A stretch of DNA of 5,455 nt from Chloroflexota bacterium (lineage in GTDB: Bacteria; Chloroflexota; Dehalococcoidia; GIF9; UBA5629): positions 1 through 5,455 of the forward strand of contig JAPLHI010000101.1 in the NCBI GenBank assembly GCA_026389695.1, in the 5' to 3' direction. Both the position numbers and the translations under genes were made by a program. Position 1 is the stretch's first letter; every line of letters starts with the position of its first letter. Shown here in pieces: positions 1 to 5,455 of the stretch. The notes beneath the pieces are model-generated. The model worked only from the letters and a program-made list of their open reading frames with translations. It was not told where the DNA came from and ran no database searches.

Positions 1-801
1 TTTGATTTTCTCTTTTAAATCCGTGAGGCTCTCACCACCCGCGTTCTTGGCAAACTCATCTGTGATTTCCGGCAAGATCTTCTCTTTTATTTCATTGATC
101 TTGACTTTAAAATGAACCAGTTTTTCTGATAGCTCTTTTATCTCGTATTCAGCTGGAAATGATATCGAAAACTCTGTCTCATCGCCTTTTCCCAAATCAA
201 TCAATTTCTCGGAAAATCCCGGTACCGGGTATTTAGACTCTTTACGAACTTCGTGTAATACGTCTTTTCTATTGATTAACTTCTCTTCATCTTTTTTACC
301 ATCAATATCAATAGAGACGATATCGTCAAACTGAACATTTCGTTCCACCGGCTCTAACGTGCCCATCTGCGTGCGAAGCTGCTCGATTACTTCATCAACT
401 TCTTTCTCAGTAATCTCTCTTTTCTCAGGTCGCAGCCGAATGTCTTTATAGTTTCCTAGAGTGACGATTGGTTGCACAGGTATGATAGCTTTGAATACAA
501 CAGGGTCAATTTTAAGTAATTCAATCTTTGGATCAGCAATTGCCCTGATAGATTCGTTTTTCAGAGCTTCTTCATAAGCTTCGGGAATCAAATGTTCCAA
601 TGCTTCCTGAAAAATTGCCTGCTTGCCCATATGTTGTTCTACAAGGGACCGCGGAGCCTTGCCTTTACGGAAACCTGGTAGAGTCACTCTCTTGGAAAGA
701 TGCTCCAGAGCTTGTTCCATGTATTTATCAGTTTCAGCGCCCTCCATTTCAACATTCAGCGCTACCTGGCTATTTTCAATTTGCTCGGAGGATATTTTCA
801 T
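1..801 (-). CDS. tig: Trigger factor, ribosome-associated chaperone and peptidyl-prolyl isomerase (partial, C-terminal part beyond the left edge)
   Basis: Trigger factor binds the ribosomal exit tunnel at protein L23 and shields nascent chains in the cytoplasm. The 267 residues visible hold two of its three parts. The N-terminal ribosome-binding domain (about 1-110) contains the signature loop GFRKGKAP at residues 43-50, the same position as in E. coli. The FKBP-type PPIase domain (about 150-240) begins near QFDDIVSIDIDG and includes YPVPGFSEKLIDLGKGD (191-207). The start of the C-terminal substrate-binding arms follows (PEITDEFAKN, 244-253). Family members are about 430-450 residues, so roughly 170 are outside the window. 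The ATG at 801 is chosen because AGGTGG lies 9 bases upstream (811-816) and the N-terminus MKISSEQIE fits the family. The gene lies 54 bases downstream of aspS on the same strand; it may be co-transcribed and also have its own promoter. No frameshift or missing key motif is seen in the visible part. Confidence 0.97.
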   Translation of the reverse strand, partial: MKISSEQIENSQVALNVEMEGAETDKYMEQALEHLSKRVTLPGFRKGKAPRSLVEQHMGKQAIFQEALEHLIPEAYEEALKNESIRAIADPKIELLKIDPVVFKAIIPVQPIVTLGNYKDIRLRPEKREITEKEVDEVIEQLRTQMGTLEPVERNVQFDDIVSIDIDGKKDEEKLINRKDVLHEVRKESKYPVPGFSEKLIDLGKGDETEFSISFPAEYEIKELSEKLVHFKVKINEIKEKILPEITDEFAKNAGGESLTDLKEKIK

Positions 802-810
802 ATTTCTTAG

Positions 811-850
811 CCACCTTGAATTATTATATCATTCAAAATGTTGTCTTCAA
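811..850 (-). promoter_or_regulatory. Candidate sigma-70-type promoter and ribosome-binding site of tig
   Basis: Read on the minus strand, a -35-like TTGAAG (845-850) is followed after 16 bases by a perfect -10 TATAAT (823-828). The Shine-Dalgarno AGGTGG sits at 811-816. Transcription would begin near 816, giving a very short leader that barely contains the Shine-Dalgarno. That is a weakness of the call, as is the AT-rich setting. If real, it would let tig be expressed independently of the upstream ligase-aspS transcript. Confidence 0.42.
816..836. repeat. Perfect 6-bp inverted repeat overlapping the tig -10 element
   Basis: TTGAAT (816-821) and ATTCAA (831-836) are perfect inverted copies separated by 9 bases, and the candidate -10 TATAAT of tig lies in the loop. 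It is AT-rich with no following T-run, so it is not a convincing terminator for aspS. It could be a small operator or chance in AT-rich DNA. Confidence 0.3.
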
Positions 851-855
851 AAAGA

Positions 856-2655
856 CTAATCTCGTTTTTCAGTTCTTATTAATCTTAAATGCAGTTCATT
901 TAGTTGTTGATCTGAAATAGAGGAAGGAGCGTCAGTCATAACATCAATTGCTGCCTGGTTTTTAGGAAATGCAATTACGTCTCTAATGGATTTGCCATTG
1001 GTGAGCAACATGATTAAACGGTCAATCCCCGGAGCTATGCCACCATGCGGGGGTGCTCCATATTCCAGCGCTTCAAGAAAGCCACCGAATTTATCTTCAA
1101 TTTCCTGTTTTTCATATCCCAATATGCTAAATATTTTCTCCTGCAACGCCCTGTTATGTATTCTTATACTTCCGCTGGATAATTCATAGCCATTGCACAC
1201 AATATCATAATGTCTGGCACGTACTTTACCCGGATTTGAATCAAGAAGCTGGATATCTTCTTCAAAAGGAGCAGTGAAAGGATGATGCATGGAATCCCAT
1301 AATTTTCTCTCATCGCTCCACTCAAACAATGGAAAATCAGTTATGAATAGAAACGCCATTAATTTTGGATCGCACAGGTTCAGTCGTTTTGCCATCTCAC
1401 GTCTCAGTTCATCCAGTACCTTATTTGCCAGACTCGGGCTTCCAGCAGCTATTATAATCAAGTCACCGGATTTCGCTTCAAATATATCGATAATTTCCTT
1501 TATATTCTCATTATTTAAGTATTTTGTAGCTACGGACTTTATCTGCATTGTCAGATCTTTTTCTGCATTGCCGGGGAGCCAGGCCATTGAAATCAGGCCT
1601 TTCGCCCCTATGCCTTTGGCGATTTCAGTTAGTTCTTCAATCTGCTTATGTGTAAAATTCGCACAACCCGGAAGACAGATTCCCTTCACTACCCCATTAT
1701 TTTGAATTGCAGTTTTAAAGACGATAAATTCACTCTCAGCCACTATTGCAGAGATGTCTTTCAATTCCAACCCGTACCGGATATCAGGTTTGTCAGTGCC
1801 GTACCTACTGACCACATCAGCATATGACAGCCAGGGAAACGGTTTAATCAAGCGGATGTCCGGTGTAACTACTTCTACAAGTGAAGTAAACAGCTCTTCC
1901 AGCAACGCCAGGATGTCTTCTTCCGTAACAAAGCTCATTTCCAGATCAAGTTGGGTAAATTCCGGCTGTCGATCGGCACGCAGATCCTCATCACGGAAAC
2001 ACCTGGCAATCTGATAATACTTTTCAAAACCGGATATCATGAGCAGCTGCTTCAGTTGTTGCGGCGATTGAGGTAGTGCGTAGAATTTCCCTTCATGTAC
2101 ACGGCTTGGAACGACATAATCACGTGCTCCTTCAGGGGTGCTTTTAATTAAAATCGGGGTTTCTATCTCCACAAATCCATGTGCATCAAGGAAATCACGT
2201 ATGTATTTAATTACTCTATGTCTGAGGAGCATATTATCACGCATACTTTGACGCCTGAGATGAAGATAACGATATTTTAGAAGCAGCGATTCATCAACTT
2301 CGACTTCTTCATTTATATAAAACGGTGGAGTCTTAGAAGCGTTATAAATTGTGATGCTTTTGGCCAGGACTTCGATTTCGCCTGTGGGTAACTTGGAGTT
2401 CTCAGTCTTGGCAGGCCTCTTAGAAACTTCACCGGAGACCTGGATTACATACTCATTTCTAAGGTTAGTGGCATTCGTGTGAGTATCCGGGGATATTTCG
2501 GGATTAAACACAACTTGTGTTATGCCTGCTCGATCCCTTAAATCAATGAATATCAGGCCGCCATGGTCCCTTCGACGGTGAACCCATCCGGCTAATGTAA
2601 CGTGCTGTCCTACGTGTTCTGCCCGTAGTTCTCCGCAATTATGGCTTTTTAACAA
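856..2655 (-). CDS. aspS: Aspartyl-tRNA synthetase, bacterial type; possibly non-discriminating (Asp/Asn)
   Basis: This cytoplasmic class IIb synthetase charges tRNA-Asp with aspartate using ATP. Its 599 residues are full length for the bacterial form. In order: an OB-fold anticodon-binding domain (about 1-105, GWVHRRRDHGGLIFIDLRDR at 23-42); the class II catalytic core with motif 1 near FVEIETPIL (161-169), the TPEGARDY loop (173-180), the QSPQQLKQ stretch (196-203) and motif 2 FRDEDLRADRQPEF (220-233); a GAD insertion domain (about 285-425); and motif 3 GGIAPGIDRLIMLL (538-551) with its ATP-binding arginine at 546. The start is TTG at 2655: AGGAGG (2663-2668) is 7 bases upstream and the N-terminus MLKSHNCGEL aligns with the family. 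The start overlaps the end of the upstream ligase by 7 bases, so translational coupling is likely. His31 resembles non-discriminating enzymes. The usual YRYLDLRR reads YRYLHLRR here (His132). Confidence 0.98.
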   Translation of the reverse strand: MLKSHNCGELRAEHVGQHVTLAGWVHRRRDHGGLIFIDLRDRAGITQVVFNPEISPDTHTNATNLRNEYVIQVSGEVSKRPAKTENSKLPTGEIEVLAKSITIYNASKTPPFYINEEVEVDESLLLKYRYLHLRRQSMRDNMLLRHRVIKYIRDFLDAHGFVEIETPILIKSTPEGARDYVVPSRVHEGKFYALPQSPQQLKQLLMISGFEKYYQIARCFRDEDLRADRQPEFTQLDLEMSFVTEEDILALLEELFTSLVEVVTPDIRLIKPFPWLSYADVVSRYGTDKPDIRYGLELKDISAIVAESEFIVFKTAIQNNGVVKGICLPGCANFTHKQIEELTEIAKGIGAKGLISMAWLPGNAEKDLTMQIKSVATKYLNNENIKEIIDIFEAKSGDLIIIAAGSPSLANKVLDELRREMAKRLNLCDPKLMAFLFITDFPLFEWSDERKLWDSMHHPFTAPFEEDIQLLDSNPGKVRARHYDIVCNGYELSSGSIRIHNRALQEKIFSILGYEKQEIEDKFGGFLEALEYGAPPHGGIAPGIDRLIMLLTNGKSIRDVIAFPKNQAAIDVMTDAPSSISDQQLNELHLRLIRTEKRD

Positions 2656-4151
2656 CAGCTTTCCTCCTCGGAGTACACTTTTCTGGGTACTTTATGCCGG
2701 GCTAAATTTTGCCTGCAAAATTCAAATACCTCTTCTTCTTTAATCTGGAGCCCTGGTTTGGGGTCGATAATAGCTAAGGCTATTTCACCAAGTCTTTCAT
2801 CAGGAATACCGATAACAGCAACATCATAGACTTTGTTATAATTATGTAAAGCATCCTCAACTTCTACGGGGTAAATATTTTCTCCACCGGTTATTATCAC
2901 ATCCTTTTTCCTATCCACAAGGTAAATAAATCCCTCTTCATCCACGGTGGCCATATCACCCGTATATAACCAGCCGTGCTTAATTGTCTCGGCGGTCTTT
3001 TCGGAGTTTTTATAATATTCTTGCATTACCCCATCGCCCTTAACCAGCAATTCTCCAATCTGGCCGTTTGGAATCGTTTGGCCTTTTTCATCAACTATTT
3101 TTGTCTCCCAGTTAAAACCGGGAATACCAATTGCTCCGACCTTCCGCTCATTTTCTATACCGAGGTGAACACAACCTGGACCTGTGGATTCGCTAAGTCC
3201 ATAATTTGTATCGTATTGCATATATGGGAAATATTGCTTCCAGCGCTTTACCAGAGCAGGCGGAACAGGTTGCGCACCGATATGCATCAGTCGCCAGCAC
3301 CTTAGATCATAGTCGCCCTGCCTTAGCTCGTTGTTTTCTAAGGCCATCAATATATCGTGCGCCCAGGGAACAAGTAACCATACAATGGTGCCTCGCTCAT
3401 TATGCACAGCGCGAAAAATACTTACAGGGCTTACTTCACTCAACAAAGTTGCCCGGCTACCTACAATAAGACTGCCGAACCAATGCATTTTAGAGCCTGT
3501 GTGATATAAAGGAGGTATGAGAATAAAGTTATCTTCTTTCGTCTGATGATGGTGTGCGTATTCTGTAATCGCTGCACACCTCAAATTGTTGTGAGTTAGC
3601 AAAATCGGTTTGGGTATACCAGTAGTGCCGGATGTAAAGTAAAGACTGCAACTATCCTCATCCTTTAACTCGATATCTGGTTGCACACTGGGGTAGCGGC
3701 TAATCAAATCTTCCAATTTGTTCATATAGCCAGGCGCATTATTGGTTGTAGCAAGATATTTACTTATATAGGGTAACCGGTTCTTAATAGAATCAACCCT
3801 TTCAATAAATTCCTCGCCAATAATAATTAGCTTTGCCTCCGATATATCTGCACAATACTTTAAATCTTCGCTGGTAAATCTAAAATTCAGCGGGACGACC
3901 CATGCCCCTGCACGCAGGATGCCGAAATAAGCTATTAACCAATCGATAGAGTTCATCATCCAATGGATGATCTTATCGCCTCTCTTAATCCCCATATCTA
4001 AAAGAGCATTTGCAACCCTGTTAGACTCATCGTCGAATTCTTTCCAGGTTATTTCTCGCCTATAATTATTACCGGGTCTTAACTCAATAAGCGCGGGATC
4101 AGAGGGAAACATCCTCGCATTACGAGCCAGCATTTCTGGAATTGTTATCAT
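2649..4151 (-). CDS. AMP-forming acyl/aryl-CoA ligase (ANL superfamily), C-terminally truncated and lacking the A10 lysine
   Basis: The family activates a carboxylic acid with ATP to an acyl-adenylate and then transfers it to CoA. The 500 residues carry the P-loop-like A3 motif FTSGTTGIPKP (172-182), A5 YGLSESTG (317-324), A7 with YTGD (396-399), and the hinge A8 DRKKDVIITGGENIYP (413-428). The C-terminal subdomain starts normally (VAVIGIPDERLGE) and runs to KVPRKVY (487-493). It then ends in the unrelated tail SEEESCC, encoded by the aspS leader. The expected PRxxxGKxxKxxL (A10) segment, about 25-30 residues, is absent, and no convincing remnant appears in the other two forward frames. A10 lysine is generally essential for the adenylation half-reaction, so activity is doubtful, although the rest of the frame is intact. 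ATG 4151 is supported by GAAGGT 6 bases upstream and a family-like N-terminus (MITIPEMLARNARMFPSDPA). The substrate cannot be read from sequence; proximity to iorA suggests an aryl acid. It could also be classed as a recent pseudogene. Confidence 0.9.
   Translation of the reverse strand: MITIPEMLARNARMFPSDPALIELRPGNNYRREITWKEFDDESNRVANALLDMGIKRGDKIIHWMMNSIDWLIAYFGILRAGAWVVPLNFRFTSEDLKYCADISEAKLIIIGEEFIERVDSIKNRLPYISKYLATTNNAPGYMNKLEDLISRYPSVQPDIELKDEDSCSLYFTSGTTGIPKPILLTHNNLRCAAITEYAHHHQTKEDNFILIPPLYHTGSKMHWFGSLIVGSRATLLSEVSPVSIFRAVHNERGTIVWLLVPWAHDILMALENNELRQGDYDLRCWRLMHIGAQPVPPALVKRWKQYFPYMQYDTNYGLSESTGPGCVHLGIENERKVGAIGIPGFNWETKIVDEKGQTIPNGQIGELLVKGDGVMQEYYKNSEKTAETIKHGWLYTGDMATVDEEGFIYLVDRKKDVIITGGENIYPVEVEDALHNYNKVYDVAVIGIPDERLGEIALAIIDPKPGLQIKEEEVFEFCRQNLARHKVPRKVYSEEESCC
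2653..2668 (-). promoter_or_regulatory. Ribosome-binding site and TTG start of aspS, embedded in the ligase 3' end
   Basis: AGGAGG (2663-2668) lies 7 bases before a TTG start (2653-2655), with no ATG or GTG in frame nearby that fits better. These bases also encode the last residues of the overlapping ligase frame (SEEESCC), whose TAA stop is at 2649-2651. The strong Shine-Dalgarno decides the start and suggests that these bases originally belonged to the aspS leader rather than to a ligase gene. Confidence 0.8.
2691..2718 (-). promoter_or_regulatory. Weak candidate promoter for aspS inside the ligase 3' end
   Basis: On the minus strand, TTGCAG (2713-2718) is followed after 16 bases by CATAAA (2691-2696), each matching four of six consensus bases. 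It lies within ligase coding sequence (around QNLARHKVPR), so it may be chance. It is listed because no other promoter is evident between the ligase start and aspS. Confidence 0.15.
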
Positions 4152-4184
4152 TTAATGACCTTCGGATTATTCACTCAGCGTAAC

Positions 4185-4199
4185 AGCTAATATGTAGCT
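4185..4199. repeat. Short inverted repeat in the ligase leader
   Basis: AGCTA (4185-4189) and TAGCT (4195-4199) are perfect inverted copies with a 5-base spacer. The repeat lies downstream of the candidate ligase promoter and could be an operator half-site pair or a small hairpin. Five base pairs is short enough to be chance. Confidence 0.2.
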
Positions 4200-4236
4200 T
4201 TATCAAATTTGCATGGGCCTTAAACAGTATAATATA

Positions 4237-4264
4237 TTAGTATATTTAAATGCGATAGTGTCAA
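4237..4264 (-). promoter_or_regulatory. Candidate promoter of the ligase (ligase-aspS-tig transcript)
   Basis: On the minus strand a perfect -35 TTGACA (4259-4264) is followed by an AT-rich stretch. The -10 cannot be fixed with certainty: TACTAA (4237-4242) gives a 16-base spacer, and TAATAT three bases further on gives 19. A start near 4230 would leave a leader of about 80 bases before the ligase ATG at 4151. Because the ligase and aspS frames overlap, this promoter would also drive aspS. Confidence 0.45.
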
Positions 4265-4316
4265 GAATAATTATAAGCCTTACTGATAAGCTATGATCAT
4301 AAAATACAAAAATCTC

Positions 4317-4345
4317 TTGTTTTCCTGCTATAAGACGTAGATAAT
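4317..4345 (+). promoter_or_regulatory. Candidate promoter of the GYD-domain gene
   Basis: TTGTTT (4317-4322) and GATAAT (4340-4345) are separated by an optimal 17 bases. Transcription would start near 4352, about 40 bases before the ATG at 4393. It diverges from the ligase promoter candidate, with about 50 bases between the two -35 elements, so a regulator binding between them could affect both directions. Confidence 0.45.
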
Positions 4346-4381
4346 GTTTGCATCAGGAAGTATTATTAACCGTATTGTTTT

Positions 4382-4395
4382 AGGAGGTGGCTATG
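4382..4395 (+). promoter_or_regulatory. Ribosome-binding site that fixes the GYD gene start
   Basis: AGGAGG (4382-4387) stands 5 bases before ATG at 4393. An in-frame GTG at 4387 overlaps the Shine-Dalgarno itself and would have none of its own, so the ATG is the better start. Confidence 0.8.
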
Positions 4396-4692
4396 GCAAT
4401 TTATTTAGTGCTCTCGACATTAACAGGGGAAGGAAGAAAATCACTGGAAGAATATCCTGAGAGACTTAAGGAGTTGAATAAAGAAGTAGAATACATGGGA
4501 ATAAAGATATTGGCACAGTATGCCCTGCTCGGCCAGTATGATTTTGTCAACATTGTCGAAGCCTCCAGCAATGAAAAGGCTGCAGAACTGGCAATCCATC
4601 TGTCGGCGGGCGGTTTGCAAAGTTTAACACTGGCAGCTATACCACTTGAAAAATTGATTGAACAACTTAAAAAGAAACCCCAGGTATTCTGA
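4393..4692 (+). CDS. Small GYD-domain protein of unknown function
   Basis: This 99-residue protein matches the GYD family: small, single-domain, probably ferredoxin-like alpha-beta proteins named for a Gly-Tyr-Asp motif. Visible features are a first strand IYLVLSTLT (3-11), a charged helix (about 14-35, YPERLKELNKEVEYMG), a second strand, the signature region LLGQYDFVNIVEA (45-57) in which GQYD stands at the GYD position, a helix ASSNEKAAELAIHLSAGG, and a last strand QSLTLAAIP before a lysine-rich tail. There is no signal peptide or membrane segment, so it is probably cytoplasmic. No biochemical role is established for the family as far as I know. It lies 105 bases upstream of iorA on the same strand and diverges from the ligase, which suggests a small accessory or regulatory role in that metabolism. 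This is inference from position only. Confidence 0.85.
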   Translation: MAIYLVLSTLTGEGRKSLEEYPERLKELNKEVEYMGIKILAQYALLGQYDFVNIVEASSNEKAAELAIHLSAGGLQSLTLAAIPLEKLIEQLKKKPQVF

Positions 4693-4727
4693 TAGTATAC
4701 AATCTAAATAAACGGGAACACTCTTAT

Positions 4728-4785
4728 TTGAATTTATCAATGATTCATTATTATAATTATTCTTCGCGTTTGAAAGGCGAGAGGA
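4728..4785 (+). promoter_or_regulatory. Candidate promoter and ribosome-binding site of iorA
   Basis: TTGAAT (4728-4733) and a perfect TATAAT (4752-4757) are 18 bases apart, giving a start near 4764 and a leader of about 34 bases. A purine-rich GAGAGGA (4779-4785) lies 12 bases before the ATG at 4798, a rather long spacing. iorA may therefore be transcribed on its own as well as by read-through from the GYD gene. I see no good rho-independent terminator between the two genes. Confidence 0.4.
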
Positions 4786-4797
4786 AATTATATTCTT

Positions 4798-5455
4798 ATG
4801 AGTAATGCAAAGAGGCTGTTATCGGGAAACGAAGCCATCGCCCTTGGGGCGTACCATTCCGGTATTTCCGTTGCCACTGCATACCCGGGTACTCCCAGTA
4901 CTGAAATACTGGAAAATTTAGCGCAGTTTAAAGATATTTATGCGGAATGGTCGACTAATGAGAAGGTGGCCATGGAAGTCGGACTGGGAGCCTCATATGC
5001 CGGTGTCCGCACTTTAGTCTCGATGAAACATGTGGGATTAAATGTAGCTGCTGATCCTTTTTTAGCTGCGGCAACAACTGGAGTACATGGTGGATTAGTA
5101 GTTATTTCGGCTGATGACCCGGGGATACATAGCTCACAGGGCGAACAGGATAACCGGCATTTTGCCAAGCTGGCCAGGGTTCCCATGATCGAACCTGCCG
5201 ATAGCCAGGAAGCGTATGATTTCATTGAGGCAGCTTTTGACCTGAGTGAAAAATATGATACCCCGGTGCTTTTCAGGATCACTACCCGCGTGGCTCACTC
5301 AAAATCTGTTGTTGAACTCGATGAGGAGAGGGCCCGGTATGGCAGAACAAAGCGGTTCCATCACGATGTTGAAAAATACGTTATGCTTCCTACTCATGCA
5401 CGCATACGTGTGCCACAAATGCATAAACGCATGGCCGAACTTACCGATTATGCTG
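4798..5455 (+). CDS. iorA: Indolepyruvate:ferredoxin oxidoreductase, alpha subunit (partial, 3' part beyond the right edge)
   Basis: IorAB is an oxygen-sensitive cytoplasmic enzyme that oxidatively decarboxylates aryl pyruvates (from Trp, Phe, Tyr transamination) to aryl-acetyl-CoA, reducing ferredoxin; it uses thiamine diphosphate and Fe-S clusters. The 219 residues visible form the N-terminal pyrimidine-binding region of the 2-oxoacid:ferredoxin oxidoreductase fold: LLSGNEAIALGAYHSG (7-22), the hallmark AYPGTPSTEI (28-37), WSTNEKVAMEVGLGAS (51-66) with the probable cofactor-activating Glu55, MKHVGLNVAADP (76-87), and SADDPGIHSSQGEQDNR (104-120), typical of IorA. Full-length IorA is about 600 residues and ends in a ferredoxin-like cluster domain, outside the window. 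iorB would be expected next. ATG 4798 gives a family-like N-terminus; no stop occurs before the edge. Some related proteins act on other 2-oxo acids, so the substrate is inferred from the family. Confidence 0.93.
   Translation, partial: MSNAKRLLSGNEAIALGAYHSGISVATAYPGTPSTEILENLAQFKDIYAEWSTNEKVAMEVGLGASYAGVRTLVSMKHVGLNVAADPFLAAATTGVHGGLVVISADDPGIHSSQGEQDNRHFAKLARVPMIEPADSQEAYDFIEAAFDLSEKYDTPVLFRITTRVAHSKSVVELDEERARYGRTKRFHHDVEKYVMLPTHARIRVPQMHKRMAELTDYA

Noticed and set aside
600..920. Plus-strand open frame of 106 codons over the tig start and aspS end
   Set aside because: It is antisense to the trigger factor N-terminus and the AspRS C-terminus and runs through both genes' boundaries; no domain is seen.
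1289..1705. 138-codon plus-strand open frame inside aspS
   Set aside because: It lies entirely antisense to well-conserved AspRS sequence and shows no recognisable domain.
2653..2684. Remnant of the ligase A10 motif in other frames (for example PRRKAVVKKP)
   Set aside because: The stretch arises by reading the AGGAGG and the aspS start in another frame; it lacks the Gly-Lys spacing of the motif and is best taken as coincidence.
2656..2690. T-box or other riboswitch controlling aspS
   Set aside because: The region upstream of aspS is ligase coding sequence, and no T-box core or specifier stem-loop is visible.
4208..4219. Three-codon leader frame (Met-Gln-Ile) in the ligase leader on the minus strand
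   Set aside because: It has only a weak AAGG before it, no regulatory codon run and no attenuator-like hairpin behind it.
4387..4389. GTG as an alternative GYD start
   Set aside because: It overlaps the AGGAGG ribosome-binding site and has no Shine-Dalgarno of its own; the ATG at 4393 is correctly spaced.
4704..4730. AAATAA/TTATTT inverted repeat after the GYD gene as a terminator
   Set aside because: The stem is six A-T pairs with a 12-base loop and no T-run, so it is too unstable for a rho-independent terminator.
4938..5282. 114-codon open frame antisense to iorA
   Set aside because: The opposite strand is an excellent IorA match through the whole interval. The antisense product resembles no family I know and is rich in Ser/Ala/Pro, as expected of a shadow frame.

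Overview
The window looks like bacterial chromosome of moderate-to-low GC. The bacterial assignment rests on a bacterial-type aspartyl-tRNA synthetase with a GAD insertion, a trigger factor, and Shine-Dalgarno sequences of the AGGAGG type. The style of the AspRS and the aspS-tig gene order remind me of Dehalococcoidia (Chloroflexota), but this is recollection, not a search, and I hold it loosely.

Layout: the left three quarters is one minus-strand run in the order acyl-CoA ligase (2649-4151), aspS (856-2655), tig (1-801, cut by the left edge). The right quarter is on the plus strand: a 99-residue GYD-domain protein (4393-4692) followed by the 5' part of iorA, the alpha subunit of indolepyruvate:ferredoxin oxidoreductase (4798 to the right edge). 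The two halves diverge from a 241-base intergenic region (4152-4392) that carries a promoter candidate for each direction. The 105-base gap before iorA and the 54-base gap before tig each hold a further -35/-10 candidate. No gene-free stretch exceeds 300 bases, and I see no RNA genes, CRISPR or insertion sequences.

Functionally there are two blocks. aspS and tig are housekeeping genes (translation and nascent-chain folding). The ligase, GYD protein and iorA look like an aromatic amino-acid or carboxylic-acid module: IorAB turns aryl pyruvates into aryl-acetyl-CoA with reduction of ferredoxin, and a CoA ligase could interconvert the acid and the thioester.

The most notable point is the junction of the blocks. 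The ligase reading frame stops just after the conserved KVPRKVY stretch, inside the aspS ribosome-binding region, and overlaps the aspS TTG start by 7 bases. It therefore lacks the last roughly 25-30 residues of the family, including the A10 lysine needed for adenylation. This looks like a rearrangement breakpoint (or an assembly join) that placed a truncated ligase directly upstream of, and translationally coupled to, aspS. I did not find a wholly new system here.
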